NCBI RefSeq assembly: GCF_000745265.1
Contig: NZ_JQNN01000001.1
Coordinates: forward strand, 3,410,001-3,474,000
Length of the DNA: 64,000 nt
Reading direction: 5' to 3'
DNA from: Massilia sp. 9096
Lineage (GTDB): Bacteria; Pseudomonadota; Gammaproteobacteria; Burkholderiales; Burkholderiaceae_D
Shown piece by piece: positions 41,214 to 50,115 of the stretch. The position numbers and the translations under genes were made by a program. Position 1 is the first letter of the stretch; each line of letters begins with the position of its first letter. The notes beneath the pieces are model-generated. The model saw nothing but the letters and a program-made list of their open reading frames with translations, was not told where the DNA came from and did no database searches.

Positions 41214-42935
41214 TCATCTGTCCAGCACTAATCCGATACCAGCGCCAACCTGGGGATTCGCCTGGTAGAACCATGCGCAGCCTTCCTGCACGGGACTGAG
41301 ACGCAGCGTCAAGCCGGCTTTGTCCGGCACTGGCACGAACACGTCGACATTAGCGGTCTGCCCTGGCATTACGGCCCCAGGCAGAGCCGAACGGATGCCA
41401 TCCACGATCGTTTGGCCATTACCATCGTTCCAGTGGTAGCTCATAAATACACCACCGATCGCATGATCCGAGACAAACGGAAAATCGCCGGTATTCGTCA
41501 GGGCGACGTTGATGACCATCCGGTCTTGATTGCCCAGTGCCGCCGCCCATCCGGGCGCCTTGAGCAAGGTGATCTTGTTAACCCGTATGTCAGCCCGGTA
41601 GTTGCCGAAACACGCAATCGGCTGGCCGGCCGGCACCAGGGACATCCTGGTGTACTGGTCTTCGTAGGTTGGTTGAGCGAGCACGCGCTGCAAGATGTTG
41701 ATCGTATTGCTGTAGACCAGCGCTAACGCGAGCAACGCATACGATACACCCTTCAACATATGGCCAGCACCGGAGACCGACAGCATCATCGGCACCAAGA
41801 AGAAGAAGACCGCGGCCGCTTTCATGTAACCGCTGTAGTGGCTGGTCACGGTCGGACCAAAACAAAGGTAAAGCAAGGTGAAGAACAGTGTGGGCAACGC
41901 GATGCTTCGCGCCAGTTCGCGCTGTACGCCCGAACGTTGCCGCATGGTCTGGACAGCACTCCATAACGCCACCGCCAGCACGATCAGGAACAGCAGCAGG
42001 TTCACGGCCTCACTCGCGCCAAAGTCGAGCCTTGCATTCGATGCATTGCCATGAAGCGCGGTCACATAGCTATGGCCCCAGGCGACCAGAGGCAGGCCGA
42101 GAATGCCGGAAGCTTGCGCTGAAGGCGGAATCCCGAAGTGCCGGGTAACGTAGACATGCCAAGCCACCGCGACGATGCCCGGCACCAGCAGCAGGTAAGC
42201 ATGATCCTGGCGCAAGCGACCGAGGATACGCTGCGGCATATTGGCGATGCCACCACTGCGCAGCACCGACAACAACAGGAACAATAATGCTGCCGACGGG
42301 AACACCGCGTAGACTTCACGTGAGAGCGCCGAGAACGTGAACGGAATAAATGCCCAACCGGATAGGCGTGAAAACAGCAAGGCCAGGCTCAGGATAAGGA
42401 AGGCGTCGGCCGCAGCGTCCGGTAAGGCGTTGAACAAGGTAAGTTGGGTGCCAACGCTGAATGACCACAACAGAATCAGCCAGGGCTGGGCATCATAGCG
42501 GGCGAGTAGACGCGCTCCTGCCACGGTGGCGGCAACGATCAGGAGCAGATACGAAACGAAGAAGGTGACGGGCGATACCCAATGCTGCCCCGTCAGCCTC
42601 GCGACGATGGCTGCGTACAGCGACAAGCCAATGCGCTGATAGCGATAAGACGGCGAATCGATATGCTGGCTCGCATCCCTGCGCGCCAGCAGATCGTTCG
42701 ACATGTAATAGTAGAATTGGCCATCCCAGCCGCTTTCCTTCGGCCCGTAGAGGGGGCGGATGCCGTGCGCGCTCACCTCAGCCGGTACGCCAAACATCTG
42801 GCTCGACAGGATGTGGTTGTCAATATTTCCTTTCAGGGTACGCGCAGCATACACCCCGAACAAGCTCAGGGTAACGACTAGAAAGACAAGCGCGGCGGCG
42901 AGGCTAGCGCGGTAGGTTGCCCAAAACGTTTTCAT
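41214..42935 (-). CDS. Polytopic membrane protein with soluble beta-rich C-domain
   Basis: A 573-residue protein. Residues about 1-425 contain ten or more hydrophobic helices; the first extracytoplasmic loop has GPKESGWDGQFYYYMSNDL (about 64-82), a WDGQFYY motif common in large bacterial GT-C-like membrane proteins. Residues about 435-573 are a soluble domain with beta-sandwich character (INVALTNTGDFPF, GGVFMSYHW, TANVDVFVPVPDKAG), resembling glycan-binding domains such as that on Wzt. It starts 16 bp after the aldolase-like gene. Role unknown; a glycan-modifying transferase is plausible. Confidence 0.6.
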   Translation of the reverse strand: MKTFWATYRASLAAALVFLVVTLSLFGVYAARTLKGNIDNHILSSQMFGVPAEVSAHGIRPLYGPKESGWDGQFYYYMSNDLLARRDASQHIDSPSYRYQRIGLSLYAAIVARLTGQHWVSPVTFFVSYLLLIVAATVAGARLLARYDAQPWLILLWSFSVGTQLTLFNALPDAAADAFLILSLALLFSRLSGWAFIPFTFSALSREVYAVFPSAALLFLLLSVLRSGGIANMPQRILGRLRQDHAYLLLVPGIVAVAWHVYVTRHFGIPPSAQASGILGLPLVAWGHSYVTALHGNASNARLDFGASEAVNLLLFLIVLAVALWSAVQTMRQRSGVQRELARSIALPTLFFTLLYLCFGPTVTSHYSGYMKAAAVFFFLVPMMLSVSGAGHMLKGVSYALLALALVYSNTINILQRVLAQPTYEDQYTRMSLVPAGQPIACFGNYRADIRVNKITLLKAPGWAAALGNQDRMVINVALTNTGDFPFVSDHAIGGVFMSYHWNDGNGQTIVDGIRSALPGAVMPGQTANVDVFVPVPDKAGLTLRLSPVQEGCAWFYQANPQVGAGIGLVLDR

Positions 42936-42951
42936 GAGATTTCCGAGCTGG

Positions 42952-43971
42952 TTATTTCGACAGGCTCATCCGATACCGCTCGGCATCCCAGTTCAGCAGT
43001 GCGCCGATTTCGGAGGCGCCAAGGGGATGCAGGACATGCTGCGGCGCTTGGCGCACGATGACGTCAGCATAGCAGCGCAGCTGCACCTGCTTGGCCTTAC
43101 TGAATCCGGGCGCCGCGTAGACTCCGACATCGCGCACGAAAGCCAGCTCAGGCGCATGGGCGCCAGCGGCTTGCGCGAGCGCGTCGGTATCGGCGACGAC
43201 GTACGCCTCGGGTCCGAGGAACACCACGTGGTCGGGATATAGCACCCACTCGCGCTCCAGGCGCGCGCGCAGTGCCGGTTCGGTCGCCAGACGCTGCACC
43301 ACTGCATCTTCCAGCAGTGCGTACGTGGTCGTGCCGGCGGCCAGTTCGGCCGGCGCAGCCGCGGCCGGGGCAGCCGCGGCGAGCGGGTTGGCCAGCGCCG
43401 TCGTCAGCACAGCCAGCGCCGCCTCGACTTGCGCGATATCGGCGCCGCCGATCACGACGCCGTGATTCTGCAGGAACACGACACTGGCCTCGGCTCCGGC
43501 CAGCGCCTGGGCGACCGCCTCGGCCAGCTCGGCACCAGGCTTACGATACGGGACACCAGCCCACGCGATGCCGCTGCTATCCAGCGCTTGTTGCAGTCCA
43601 TCCAGCCAATCGGCGCGCACCAGGTGCGCCAGCACTTCGACCGCATGCACATGCACCACAACCGGGTGCGGCATCAGCGAGTGCAGCATCGTCTCGATCG
43701 ACGGCCGCAGGCCAGAGTCACCGAGCGCCTTCGGGCTGGCGGAAAACTCGCCGGCCGCGACTGCGTCGCGCAGGTGGGCCAGGTCGACGGGCACAAAGAT
43801 GTCCTCCTGCGCCGCCTCGGACAGCCAAGTGCCAGAGGCTTTGATCCAGAGGACGTCTCTCTCTTTCCACGAAACGTTGCCGCCAGCCCCCTGCACCAGC
43901 AGCGGGTCGGCGCCTGCGCGCGCGCAGAAGTCGACGATGGCGGCGCGGATGGCCGTGTCGGACGTCTTCAT
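42952..43971 (-). CDS. Class II aldolase/adducin family protein
   Basis: A 339-residue protein. Its first 200 residues follow the zinc-dependent class II aldolase fold: QGAGGNVSWKERDVLWIKASG (abridged; about 25-45), then PHPVVVHVHAVEVLAHL (about 101-117) with the HxH pair of metal ligands, and FLQNHGVVIGG (about 165-175) with the third His. An Ala-rich linker and about 130 more residues (DHVVFLGPEAYVV) follow. Family members cleave or form sugar-phosphate C-C bonds or isomerise them. Here it sits between a HAD phosphatase (4-bp overlap) and membrane proteins, suggesting synthesis of an unusual sugar or polyol. Confidence 0.82.
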   Translation of the reverse strand: MKTSDTAIRAAIVDFCARAGADPLLVQGAGGNVSWKERDVLWIKASGTWLSEAAQEDIFVPVDLAHLRDAVAAGEFSASPKALGDSGLRPSIETMLHSLMPHPVVVHVHAVEVLAHLVRADWLDGLQQALDSSGIAWAGVPYRKPGAELAEAVAQALAGAEASVVFLQNHGVVIGGADIAQVEAALAVLTTALANPLAAAAPAAAAPAELAAGTTTYALLEDAVVQRLATEPALRARLEREWVLYPDHVVFLGPEAYVVADTDALAQAAGAHAPELAFVRDVGVYAAPGFSKAKQVQLRCYADVIVRQAPQHVLHPLGASEIGALLNWDAERYRMSLSK

Positions 43972-44720
43972 TGCTCGCCTCCCAATCGCGCGATCAGACG
44001 CCGAAGTTCACCGAAATCATTGAAGCTCGCGTCCGGCGCGCCAGGGCCTGTCCCGACCGGCGTGCCCTCGTGTACCTTCTGCAGCGTGACGGCATTGATT
44101 TTTTCGCGCGCACCCTGGATATCGTTGACCGGATTATCGCCGATCATCCAGATGCGGTTGCCTTTCGGGCGCATCTTTTGCAGCGCGATCTCGAACGGCG
44201 CCGCGTGCGGCTTGTCGAAACCGGCTTCCTCGCTGGTGACGATGAAGTCGAAGTAGTGGTCGAGGCCGAAGTACACCACCTTACGGAACTGGATCTGGGC
44301 CGTCAGGTCGGTCACGATCGCGGTCGGTACGCCGAGCAGGCGTAAGTCGTCCAGCAGTTCCTTAACTTCGTCGAACAGAATGGCGTTGCTCAGGAAGGTG
44401 CGCCAGTAGGTCTGCTCGAAGTCCAGCGCCAGCAGCACCTGCGAGCCGAGACCCATGATCTCCAGCATGCGCTGCAAGTACAGCAGGCGGCTGTGCGAGG
44501 ACGCGGTATGCGCTAGGCGCGTCTTGACTTCGGTGCGCGCCTGTTTGAAGGCGGCATCGAACTGTTCCGGTGCGATCGAGAAGCGCGCCACGACCTTGTC
44601 GCGCACGGCCGCGTAGGCGGCGGCGTGGGCCGGGTCGTACGGGTACAGCGTGTTGTCCGTGTCGAACAGGATCGCGTCGGGCAAGCGGTCGAAGCGCTCG
44701 GCGGAATAGACTTTTACCAT
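43968..44720 (-). CDS. HAD-superfamily phosphatase
   Basis: A 250-residue cytoplasmic phosphatase of the SDT1/pyrimidine-nucleotidase-like HAD-I subfamily. Motif I ILFDTDNTLYP has nucleophile D20 and acid D22; motif II is in AIVTDLTAQIQ; motif III Lys in GFDKPHAAPFE; motif IV IGDNPVNDIQG. The cap domain lies between residues about 30 and 110. The substrate cannot be read; context suggests removal of phosphate from an intermediate made by the aldolase or kinase. Its start overlaps the kinase-fusion gene by 7 bp. Confidence 0.85.
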   Translation of the reverse strand: MVKVYSAERFDRLPDAILFDTDNTLYPYDPAHAAAYAAVRDKVVARFSIAPEQFDAAFKQARTEVKTRLAHTASSHSRLLYLQRMLEIMGLGSQVLLALDFEQTYWRTFLSNAILFDEVKELLDDLRLLGVPTAIVTDLTAQIQFRKVVYFGLDHYFDFIVTSEEAGFDKPHAAPFEIALQKMRPKGNRIWMIGDNPVNDIQGAREKINAVTLQKVHEGTPVGTGPGAPDASFNDFGELRRLIARLGGEQ

Positions 44721-46756
44721 ATGAATCGTTTCGTAAGTGCTTGATTAATGTGAGACAGCGTAATCAGCTGCATCAGTCCCATGACGCCATCCTTCCAGTC
44801 GGGCTTGATGTCGAGGAAGTCGAACACGCGAGGCGAGATCATGCGCGCGGCCATCTCGATGTCCTGGGCGCTGGTTTCGCCTTCGATGGTGAGCTGGACG
44901 TCATAGCCGTCCTTGCTGACCTCCATATCGACGTGTAGGCCGCAGACGCCGACCAGTACCCGCGTCAGGGACAGCTCGTTGAGGCCGTGGCGCGAACGCA
45001 CCGCGAGCTTGAAGCGCAACTCGGTCCGGGACTTGAGTTCGTCCAGCATGCGTGGATGGATCGGCTGCAGCGAAAACACCAAGTCCGCGTAGTTGGCCTG
45101 CGGACGGATGAAACGCGCCGAATCCGGCTCGCGGCGCTGGAACGAGGTTAGCACCTTTTCTAGCGTGTGCCCGCGCTTGTGGACGTCACGCTCGATCTTG
45201 AAATGGCGGCGTAGGCCTTCGTCGATGTCCAGGTAGACGCTCAGGTTGTAAACCTCGCGCAGGATCGGCAGGTACAGCGCATGCAGGCCGCTGGCGATGA
45301 TGAAGTCGTTGCTGCGCGTGACGAACGGACGGCTCATGCGGCCGGTAGCGTGGTTGTAGTGGCGCGCATTGATTGACTTGCCGTCAGTCAGCGTCACCAG
45401 GTCGTTGGCGAAGCCTTCCAGGTCATTGGCCATCGGATTCAGGTGGGTCATCACCTGCCACATCGGCTTCTGGCGGTCCCACAAGTGGTAATCGTCGCCC
45501 GACAGCGTGGTCACCGAGTGGCCACCGAACAGACCCTTGATGGAGTCCGAGAAGGTGTCCTTGCCGGCGCCGGAATCGCCGGCGATGCCGATCACGAAGG
45601 GCTTGCGGCTGAGGCGGAAGTAATCGTTGCGGCTGACGCTCTCGCGCCAGATGCGTACCGCCAGCACGATGCCGGCCGCGACCATGGCAGTGTGGACCAG
45701 CGAGGTCAGCACACGCGTTCCGGGCATCACCAGCCAGGCATCGTCGAGGATGATCAGCGTGCCCACCGTGCCATGGCTCAGCAGGAAGCTGCCGAACACA
45801 TACAGCACAGAGAACAGCGACGTCAACACGATGCCGACGCGATCAGTGCTGGCCTGGAAGGCGACGAGCAGCGGCAAGGCCCAGATGAACCAGCCCGGCG
45901 AAGCTGGCGTCATCAACACGACGAGCAAGAAAGCGATCCCCATCAACGCATTGAACAGCTCGAAATTGATGCGGCGGATGCGCCATGTAGCATACAGCAT
46001 CAGCAGGTACACGAAAGGCACCAAGTAGATCAGCGAGCCGTCCAAGCTGAACGCCAGGCGGTAGATCTTACCCATCTCCGGGTTCGTGAACAGCATGGCG
46101 ACGCCGGCGCCCGAGAACAGGAACGGCAGGATCGTCACGACCGCGCCCGCGACGAGGCCGCGCACGAAGAATTGCAGGTGATGGCGGATCGGACGATTAT
46201 GCAGAAGGTAGATGATAAAGAACGGCAGTGCGATCACCATGCTCAGCTTGGCCGAGATCGCAGCCATGCACACCGCGCCAGCCCAAGCCAGGCGCGCCTG
46301 CCGTACCAAGTACAGCGACAAGGTCAAGAACAGCACGGGCAGCAGGTCGTTGAAGCCGAACACATAGCTGGCAACGATGACGATCGGCGACATCCAATAT
46401 GCCGCCAGCAGCAACCGGTTGGTCGCGCTCAGCATGGCGCGCAGCAGTGCCAGCAGACCGATATCGGCGCCGATCAGCGTCACCCCGTACCCCACCGCGA
46501 GCGGAATGCCGGTCAATTTGCACAGCAGGCTGGCCGGCAGGAACGCCAGCCACATCACATAGCCATACGGGAAGGCAGCCGGCGCGCCTCCTTGTTCGAG
46601 CCAGAGCCGCCACGGGTCGAGGCTAATGTGCGAGGTGCTGACGTCGAGGAAAGGAACATACCATTGGCTTACCGGCGTCGGCAGAACGAGCAGAACGAGC
46701 AATACGCGGATCGCGAGGCCGAGCAGGAACAGCGGATTCAGAACAGTGGTTTTCAT
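44714..46756 (-). CDS. Fusion: polytopic membrane GT-C-like domain plus uridine-kinase-like P-loop kinase
   Basis: A 680-residue protein. Residues 1 to about 375 hold about ten helices (LFLLGLAIRVLLVLLVLP at the start; SHISLDPWRLWLEQGG in the first loop), like GT87/GT-C transferases. From about residue 385 it is a soluble kinase of the uridine kinase/phosphoribulokinase family: Walker A GIAGDSGAGKDTF (about 390-402), SGDDYHLWDRQKP, NHATGRMSRPF, and ASGLHALYLPILRE. A further roughly 130-residue C-domain (VDMEVSKDGYDVQLTIEGE) is unrecognised. Joining a membrane transferase to a small-molecule kinase is unusual; it may couple phosphorylation of a building block to its transfer. TCAT overlap with the GDPD-like gene. 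Confidence 0.8.
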   Translation of the reverse strand: MKTTVLNPLFLLGLAIRVLLVLLVLPTPVSQWYVPFLDVSTSHISLDPWRLWLEQGGAPAAFPYGYVMWLAFLPASLLCKLTGIPLAVGYGVTLIGADIGLLALLRAMLSATNRLLLAAYWMSPIVIVASYVFGFNDLLPVLFLTLSLYLVRQARLAWAGAVCMAAISAKLSMVIALPFFIIYLLHNRPIRHHLQFFVRGLVAGAVVTILPFLFSGAGVAMLFTNPEMGKIYRLAFSLDGSLIYLVPFVYLLMLYATWRIRRINFELFNALMGIAFLLVVLMTPASPGWFIWALPLLVAFQASTDRVGIVLTSLFSVLYVFGSFLLSHGTVGTLIILDDAWLVMPGTRVLTSLVHTAMVAAGIVLAVRIWRESVSRNDYFRLSRKPFVIGIAGDSGAGKDTFSDSIKGLFGGHSVTTLSGDDYHLWDRQKPMWQVMTHLNPMANDLEGFANDLVTLTDGKSINARHYNHATGRMSRPFVTRSNDFIIASGLHALYLPILREVYNLSVYLDIDEGLRRHFKIERDVHKRGHTLEKVLTSFQRREPDSARFIRPQANYADLVFSLQPIHPRMLDELKSRTELRFKLAVRSRHGLNELSLTRVLVGVCGLHVDMEVSKDGYDVQLTIEGETSAQDIEMAARMISPRVFDFLDIKPDWKDGVMGLMQLITLSHINQALTKRFIW

Positions 46757-47355
46757 GCCGCGGTCGACGCTTCCCACAGATCGGGACGTTTGGTGCAAAC
46801 GGCATCGGCGACGATGCCGCGCTGTCGCAGAAGTGCCATCAGCTGGGGAATTTCGGTATCGGCCGGACGGCCCTGCAATTCTGGCGACACCAGGCACAGC
46901 TTGAATCCGGCATCCTTCAGGCGCTGAGCGTCGGCGCGCTCTAGCGGAAAGCGGGTGAAGCAATCGACCCACACCCACTCGACCTTGCCAGCCAGCGTCA
47001 GCGCGGTCTCGACGGCCTCGAATTCCGATACGCGGACGGCGCAGCGGCGCTCACCCAGCTTCGACCACTTCACCAGGAATGGAAAGGACTGGTCGAGAAA
47101 AAAGTAATCGTCGATGCCGTGCTGGCGCATCAGTTCGATCAGGCGAGCTTCCAACCCCTCTTCCTTGACGTTCAGAATCAAGGTGCCGTGACGGTACTCG
47201 GCGATCCAGGCGTCGAAGGATTCGCCGTCGACGAAGGCGTCGTGATGGATGATAAGCTCGGGACCGCAGCTGCGAATGTCGACCTCGACGCCGTATTGGG
47301 TCGGGGTGGCGGCTAGTTCGGCGCGCGTGTTGCGGCGATGGGAGATGAGTTTCAT
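46753..47355 (-). CDS. Glycerophosphodiester phosphodiesterase-like (GDPD) protein
   Basis: A 200-residue TIM-barrel protein of the GDPD/PI-PLC-like superfamily. Visible active-site positions: first His and Arg in ISHRRNT (residues 4-10), Glu and Asp in GVEVDIRS, and the second His in IIHHDAFVDGE. The barrel continues with LILNVKEEG and WVWVDCFTRF. No signal peptide, so cytoplasmic. Relatives cleave glycerophosphodiesters; in this operon it could process a phosphodiester-linked glycan precursor. Short for the family (usually about 240), but key residues look intact. Overlaps both neighbours by 4 bp. Confidence 0.75.
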   Translation of the reverse strand: MKLISHRRNTRAELAATPTQYGVEVDIRSCGPELIIHHDAFVDGESFDAWIAEYRHGTLILNVKEEGLEARLIELMRQHGIDDYFFLDQSFPFLVKWSKLGERRCAVRVSEFEAVETALTLAGKVEWVWVDCFTRFPLERADAQRLKDAGFKLCLVSPELQGRPADTEIPQLMALLRQRGIVADAVCTKRPDLWEASTAA

Positions 47356-48047
47356 GACTTGATCTTTTGTTTCAATTGCAGGCTGAAATCGACGGTACGG
47401 CGGATGAACTTGCGCTTGGCGGCCCAATTGACGTTCCAGTTCGACACACCATGCGCACGCTCGCCGAAATGGACTGGGAAGCGGACTACCTTCGAGCGCT
47501 GGCGACGTGCTTCGAAATAAGCGTAGAGGTCGAGCGAGAAGTCGTGTGGCGGCTCGGCCCAGGTATCGAAGAAACGGCGCGAAAACATTGTCGGCTGGGC
47601 GTTGATGTCCCAGAAGCGGCTGCCGAGCAGTACGGTCTCGAACAAGCTCATGCCCATGGTGAAAGCGACATCGGCCATTGGCCGGCCATAGCGGCGGCCC
47701 TTGACGAAGGCATCCATTCCGTGGCGTTCGAACAGCGCCAGGCCGCGCAGGGCATCCTGCGGATCGGTCTGCATGTCGGCGTGGGTCCAACCGAGGATTT
47801 CGCCTTTGGCCGCGCGCAGACCGCTGAGAATGCCGAAACCGTACCCCTGGTTCTTTTCCACGCGCACACTGCGACAGCCCGGATACGCCGGCAGCAGACG
47901 GCGCAGCACATCGGGGCTGGTGTCGGTCGAGCCGTTGTCGACCAAGATGACTTCGACGTCGGGACTAGCCAATCCCTTGCAGCGTTCCAGCAGCAAGGGC
48001 AAGTTCGCCGCTTCGTTATAGCAGGGAATTACAAGCGAAAATTTCAC
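47352..48047 (-). CDS. Glycosyltransferase family 2 (dolichol-phosphate-mannose-synthase-like, soluble)
   Basis: A 231-residue GT-A enzyme: SLVIPCYNEAANLPLLLE (residues 4-21), LVDNGSTDTS, GYGFGILSGLRAAKGEILG (abridged), metal-binding THADMQTDP (about 88-96). This type moves a sugar from a nucleotide sugar to undecaprenyl phosphate. It lacks the two C-terminal membrane helices of GtrB. Start is a GTG at 48047 with GGAG at good spacing; that GTG overlaps the gtrA stop (GTGA). Together with GtrA and a GT-C partner it forms a Gtr-like module. Confidence 0.83.
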   Translation of the reverse strand: MKFSLVIPCYNEAANLPLLLERCKGLASPDVEVILVDNGSTDTSPDVLRRLLPAYPGCRSVRVEKNQGYGFGILSGLRAAKGEILGWTHADMQTDPQDALRGLALFERHGMDAFVKGRRYGRPMADVAFTMGMSLFETVLLGSRFWDINAQPTMFSRRFFDTWAEPPHDFSLDLYAYFEARRQRSKVVRFPVHFGERAHGVSNWNVNWAAKRKFIRRTVDFSLQLKQKIKS

Positions 48048-48448
48048 GTGGACTCCGGATGAATTGTGACCCTGAAGACGAACAGTTTCATGCCAAGAAA
48101 ATTCAGGCAGGTCGACACGCCGGTGGCCGCCAGGAACGCGAGCTGCACCGCAAAACCAGTGCCGGCCAGGAAACGCAACGCTGTGGCGTTGACCGACACG
48201 TTGGTACCGAGCGTCACCGCATACAGCAAAGCAAAGCGCCAGGCGGTGCCGGGCCGATGGCTGCGATGGCCGAAGGTCCAGGCGCGGTTGGCGAAATAGG
48301 CAAATACGGTGCCGGCCAGGAAGCCGACGGCCTTGGCGCCTCCGGTCCAGACCATGCCGCTCCAGAGTAGGCCACGGTAGGTCAGGAAATCGACCAGGAC
48401 CGTCAGCGAGCCGACCACCAGGAAAACCAGCAGCTCCCGACGAATCAT
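48044..48448 (-). CDS. GtrA-family polyprenyl-phosphate-sugar flippase-like protein
   Basis: A 134-residue membrane protein with four helices and the GtrA/DPMS family features: FLVVGSLTVLVDFLTYRGLL (abridged; residues about 9-28), VGFLAGTVFAYFANRAWTFG (abridged; about 62-81) and LNFLGMKLFVF near the end. GtrA proteins are thought to flip undecaprenyl-phosphate-sugars to the periplasm. Stop and start overlaps on both sides place it firmly in the operon. Confidence 0.88.
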   Translation of the reverse strand: MIRRELLVFLVVGSLTVLVDFLTYRGLLWSGMVWTGGAKAVGFLAGTVFAYFANRAWTFGHRSHRPGTAWRFALLYAVTLGTNVSVNATALRFLAGTGFAVQLAFLAATGVSTCLNFLGMKLFVFRVTIHPEST

Positions 48449-50115
48449 GCAGGCGTGCCCGGCGCCTCGGGCAGGATCGCCCGGTATCGTTCTTCCAGCG
48501 ACGCCACGGCGGCTTGCGGAATATGGCCGTCGAGTTCGAGGCGGTACGGATGGCTGGCCCATTTGTGGAAGCACGACTGCCAGTACTCGAAGCTGCGCAA
48601 GTCGTTCGGGGTGCCCCATGACAGCAGGTTGTCGACTTCGAACAGGCGGCACTGCATGCCCAGTTCGATCGCGTCGTTGAGGCACGAATCGAGGTAGAAC
48701 TCGCCGTTGACGCGGCCATCGCGCGCGATCAGGCGATCGACTACGCGACGCACGTCCGCGGCGCGGCGGAAGGTGAAAGTGCCCACCACGATCGGATCGG
48801 CAGCCGGGTTGGACAAGGGCTGCTTGACAGAGATCGACTTGATGACGCCGTCGGGCGCATCGATCCAGCCGAACATCTGCGGGTGGCGAACCGCATTGGC
48901 CAAGCCGCGTGCGCCCCAGACGATCACGTCGACGTCCGGATTGGCCGCCAGCGCAGCAAATGCGGCTTGGTCGTACAACTGGCCGTTGTCGCAGGCGCCG
49001 AAGGTAATGGGCTCGAGACCGGCGCCGGCGGCGCGCTCGAGCGCGTCCAGGCCGATCATCGCGGTGCATGCCTGGCCTTCAGTGACCGCCGGGATCGTTT
49101 CGATGATCGCGTTCGGGTACAACTGTGTCAGCTCTTCGGTGACCTGCTCGAATCCCGGCATGTCGCTGCGCAGGACGAACACGTGATGCGCAGCAGCCGG
49201 CAAGTCGTGGGTCGCTTGGGCCACCATCGACCGTCCCGACACGGGTATCAACGGCTTGGTGACGGTGTAGCCTTCCTTGGCGAAGCGCTGGCCGAGGCCG
49301 GCCATCGGGACGATCACCGAACCGGTGGCAGCCGGACGCGTCTGATCCGGGCCGATCAGACGGCGGAAAGCCGACGACCAGCCGTTGTATTCGGCGACAT
49401 CGTCGGGCGTGCCCCATTGCATGAAGTGCTGCAGCGGATAGACCGCAACTTTGGCGCCCGACGCGAGCAGCGGCTTGTAGGCCAGACTGACGTAATATTC
49501 GCCGCCGACGTTGATGTTCTGCTCCATCGTCTGGCGGAACATCTCGCTCATCAGGGCGCCCGAAGCGAAGTAATACGTGCCGCTGGACGCATATTCTTCC
49601 ATGCGGTTCGAAGTGTACGGCTGCTTTTCCTGGATATCCTCGACCCAGCCGGCAGTTTCGCGCATGTAGGCGTAGTTGGTGCTGCCGAGGGTATGTGGAT
49701 GAAAACCTTTATAGGCCGGCAGGCAGCCGTCGCAGCTAGTGCTGGCGACGAATGCCTTGAAATGCGCCCAATCCCAGTAGCAGGTGAAGTCGCAATAGTT
49801 GACCACCACCGGGCGCTGCGGATCGATCAAATGCTCGACTTGGCGTACCGCGTGGATTGGGCCAAGCTTGTGCGCAGGAATACCGACGATGCGGCCGGTT
49901 GGGCACAATTCGCGAAGAATGGATTCCATCCGGAATGTCGGTTCGGACAAATGGTCCTGATTGCAGATGAAGATGAAATCATGCTCACCCGGGAACATAT
50001 CGACTACGTGCGCGATGATCGGCTTGCCGTCGATTTCAATCAGAGGCTTCGGCACTGCATATCCGGCACGGCGAAAACGTTCACCGAAACCCGACATTGG
50101 AATAACGATTTGCAA
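48445..50115 (-). CDS. Tandem nucleotidyltransferase (two sugar-1-phosphate NTase-like domains)
   Basis: A 556-residue cytoplasmic protein with two GT-A-like NTP-transferase domains. Domain 1 (1 to about 255) opens MQIVIPMSGFGERF, then VPKPLIEIDGKPI. Domain 2 (from about 264) opens SVIVPMAGLGQRF, then VTKPLIPVSGRSM. In domain 2 the NTP-loop is less canonical and a KxxKPL-type Lys is kept. Each domain also carries a WGTP motif (MQWGTPDD; LSWGTPND). They activate a phosphorylated sugar, polyol or amino compound with an NTP. It is the first gene of the operon. Domain 1 may be catalytic and domain 2 regulatory, or they act on different substrates. Confidence 0.82.
   Translation of the reverse strand: MQIVIPMSGFGERFRRAGYAVPKPLIEIDGKPIIAHVVDMFPGEHDFIFICNQDHLSEPTFRMESILRELCPTGRIVGIPAHKLGPIHAVRQVEHLIDPQRPVVVNYCDFTCYWDWAHFKAFVASTSCDGCLPAYKGFHPHTLGSTNYAYMRETAGWVEDIQEKQPYTSNRMEEYASSGTYYFASGALMSEMFRQTMEQNINVGGEYYVSLAYKPLLASGAKVAVYPLQHFMQWGTPDDVAEYNGWSSAFRRLIGPDQTRPAATGSVIVPMAGLGQRFAKEGYTVTKPLIPVSGRSMVAQATHDLPAAAHHVFVLRSDMPGFEQVTEELTQLYPNAIIETIPAVTEGQACTAMIGLDALERAAGAGLEPITFGACDNGQLYDQAAFAALAANPDVDVIVWGARGLANAVRHPQMFGWIDAPDGVIKSISVKQPLSNPAADPIVVGTFTFRRAADVRRVVDRLIARDGRVNGEFYLDSCLNDAIELGMQCRLFEVDNLLSWGTPNDLRSFEYWQSCFHKWASHPYRLELDGHIPQAAVASLEERYRAILPEAPGTPA

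Noticed and set aside
48445..50115. Idea that the operon makes O-methyl phosphoramidate, as in Campylobacter capsules
   Set aside because: A nucleotidyltransferase is present, but the glutamine kinase and amidohydrolase genes needed for that pathway are not visible.
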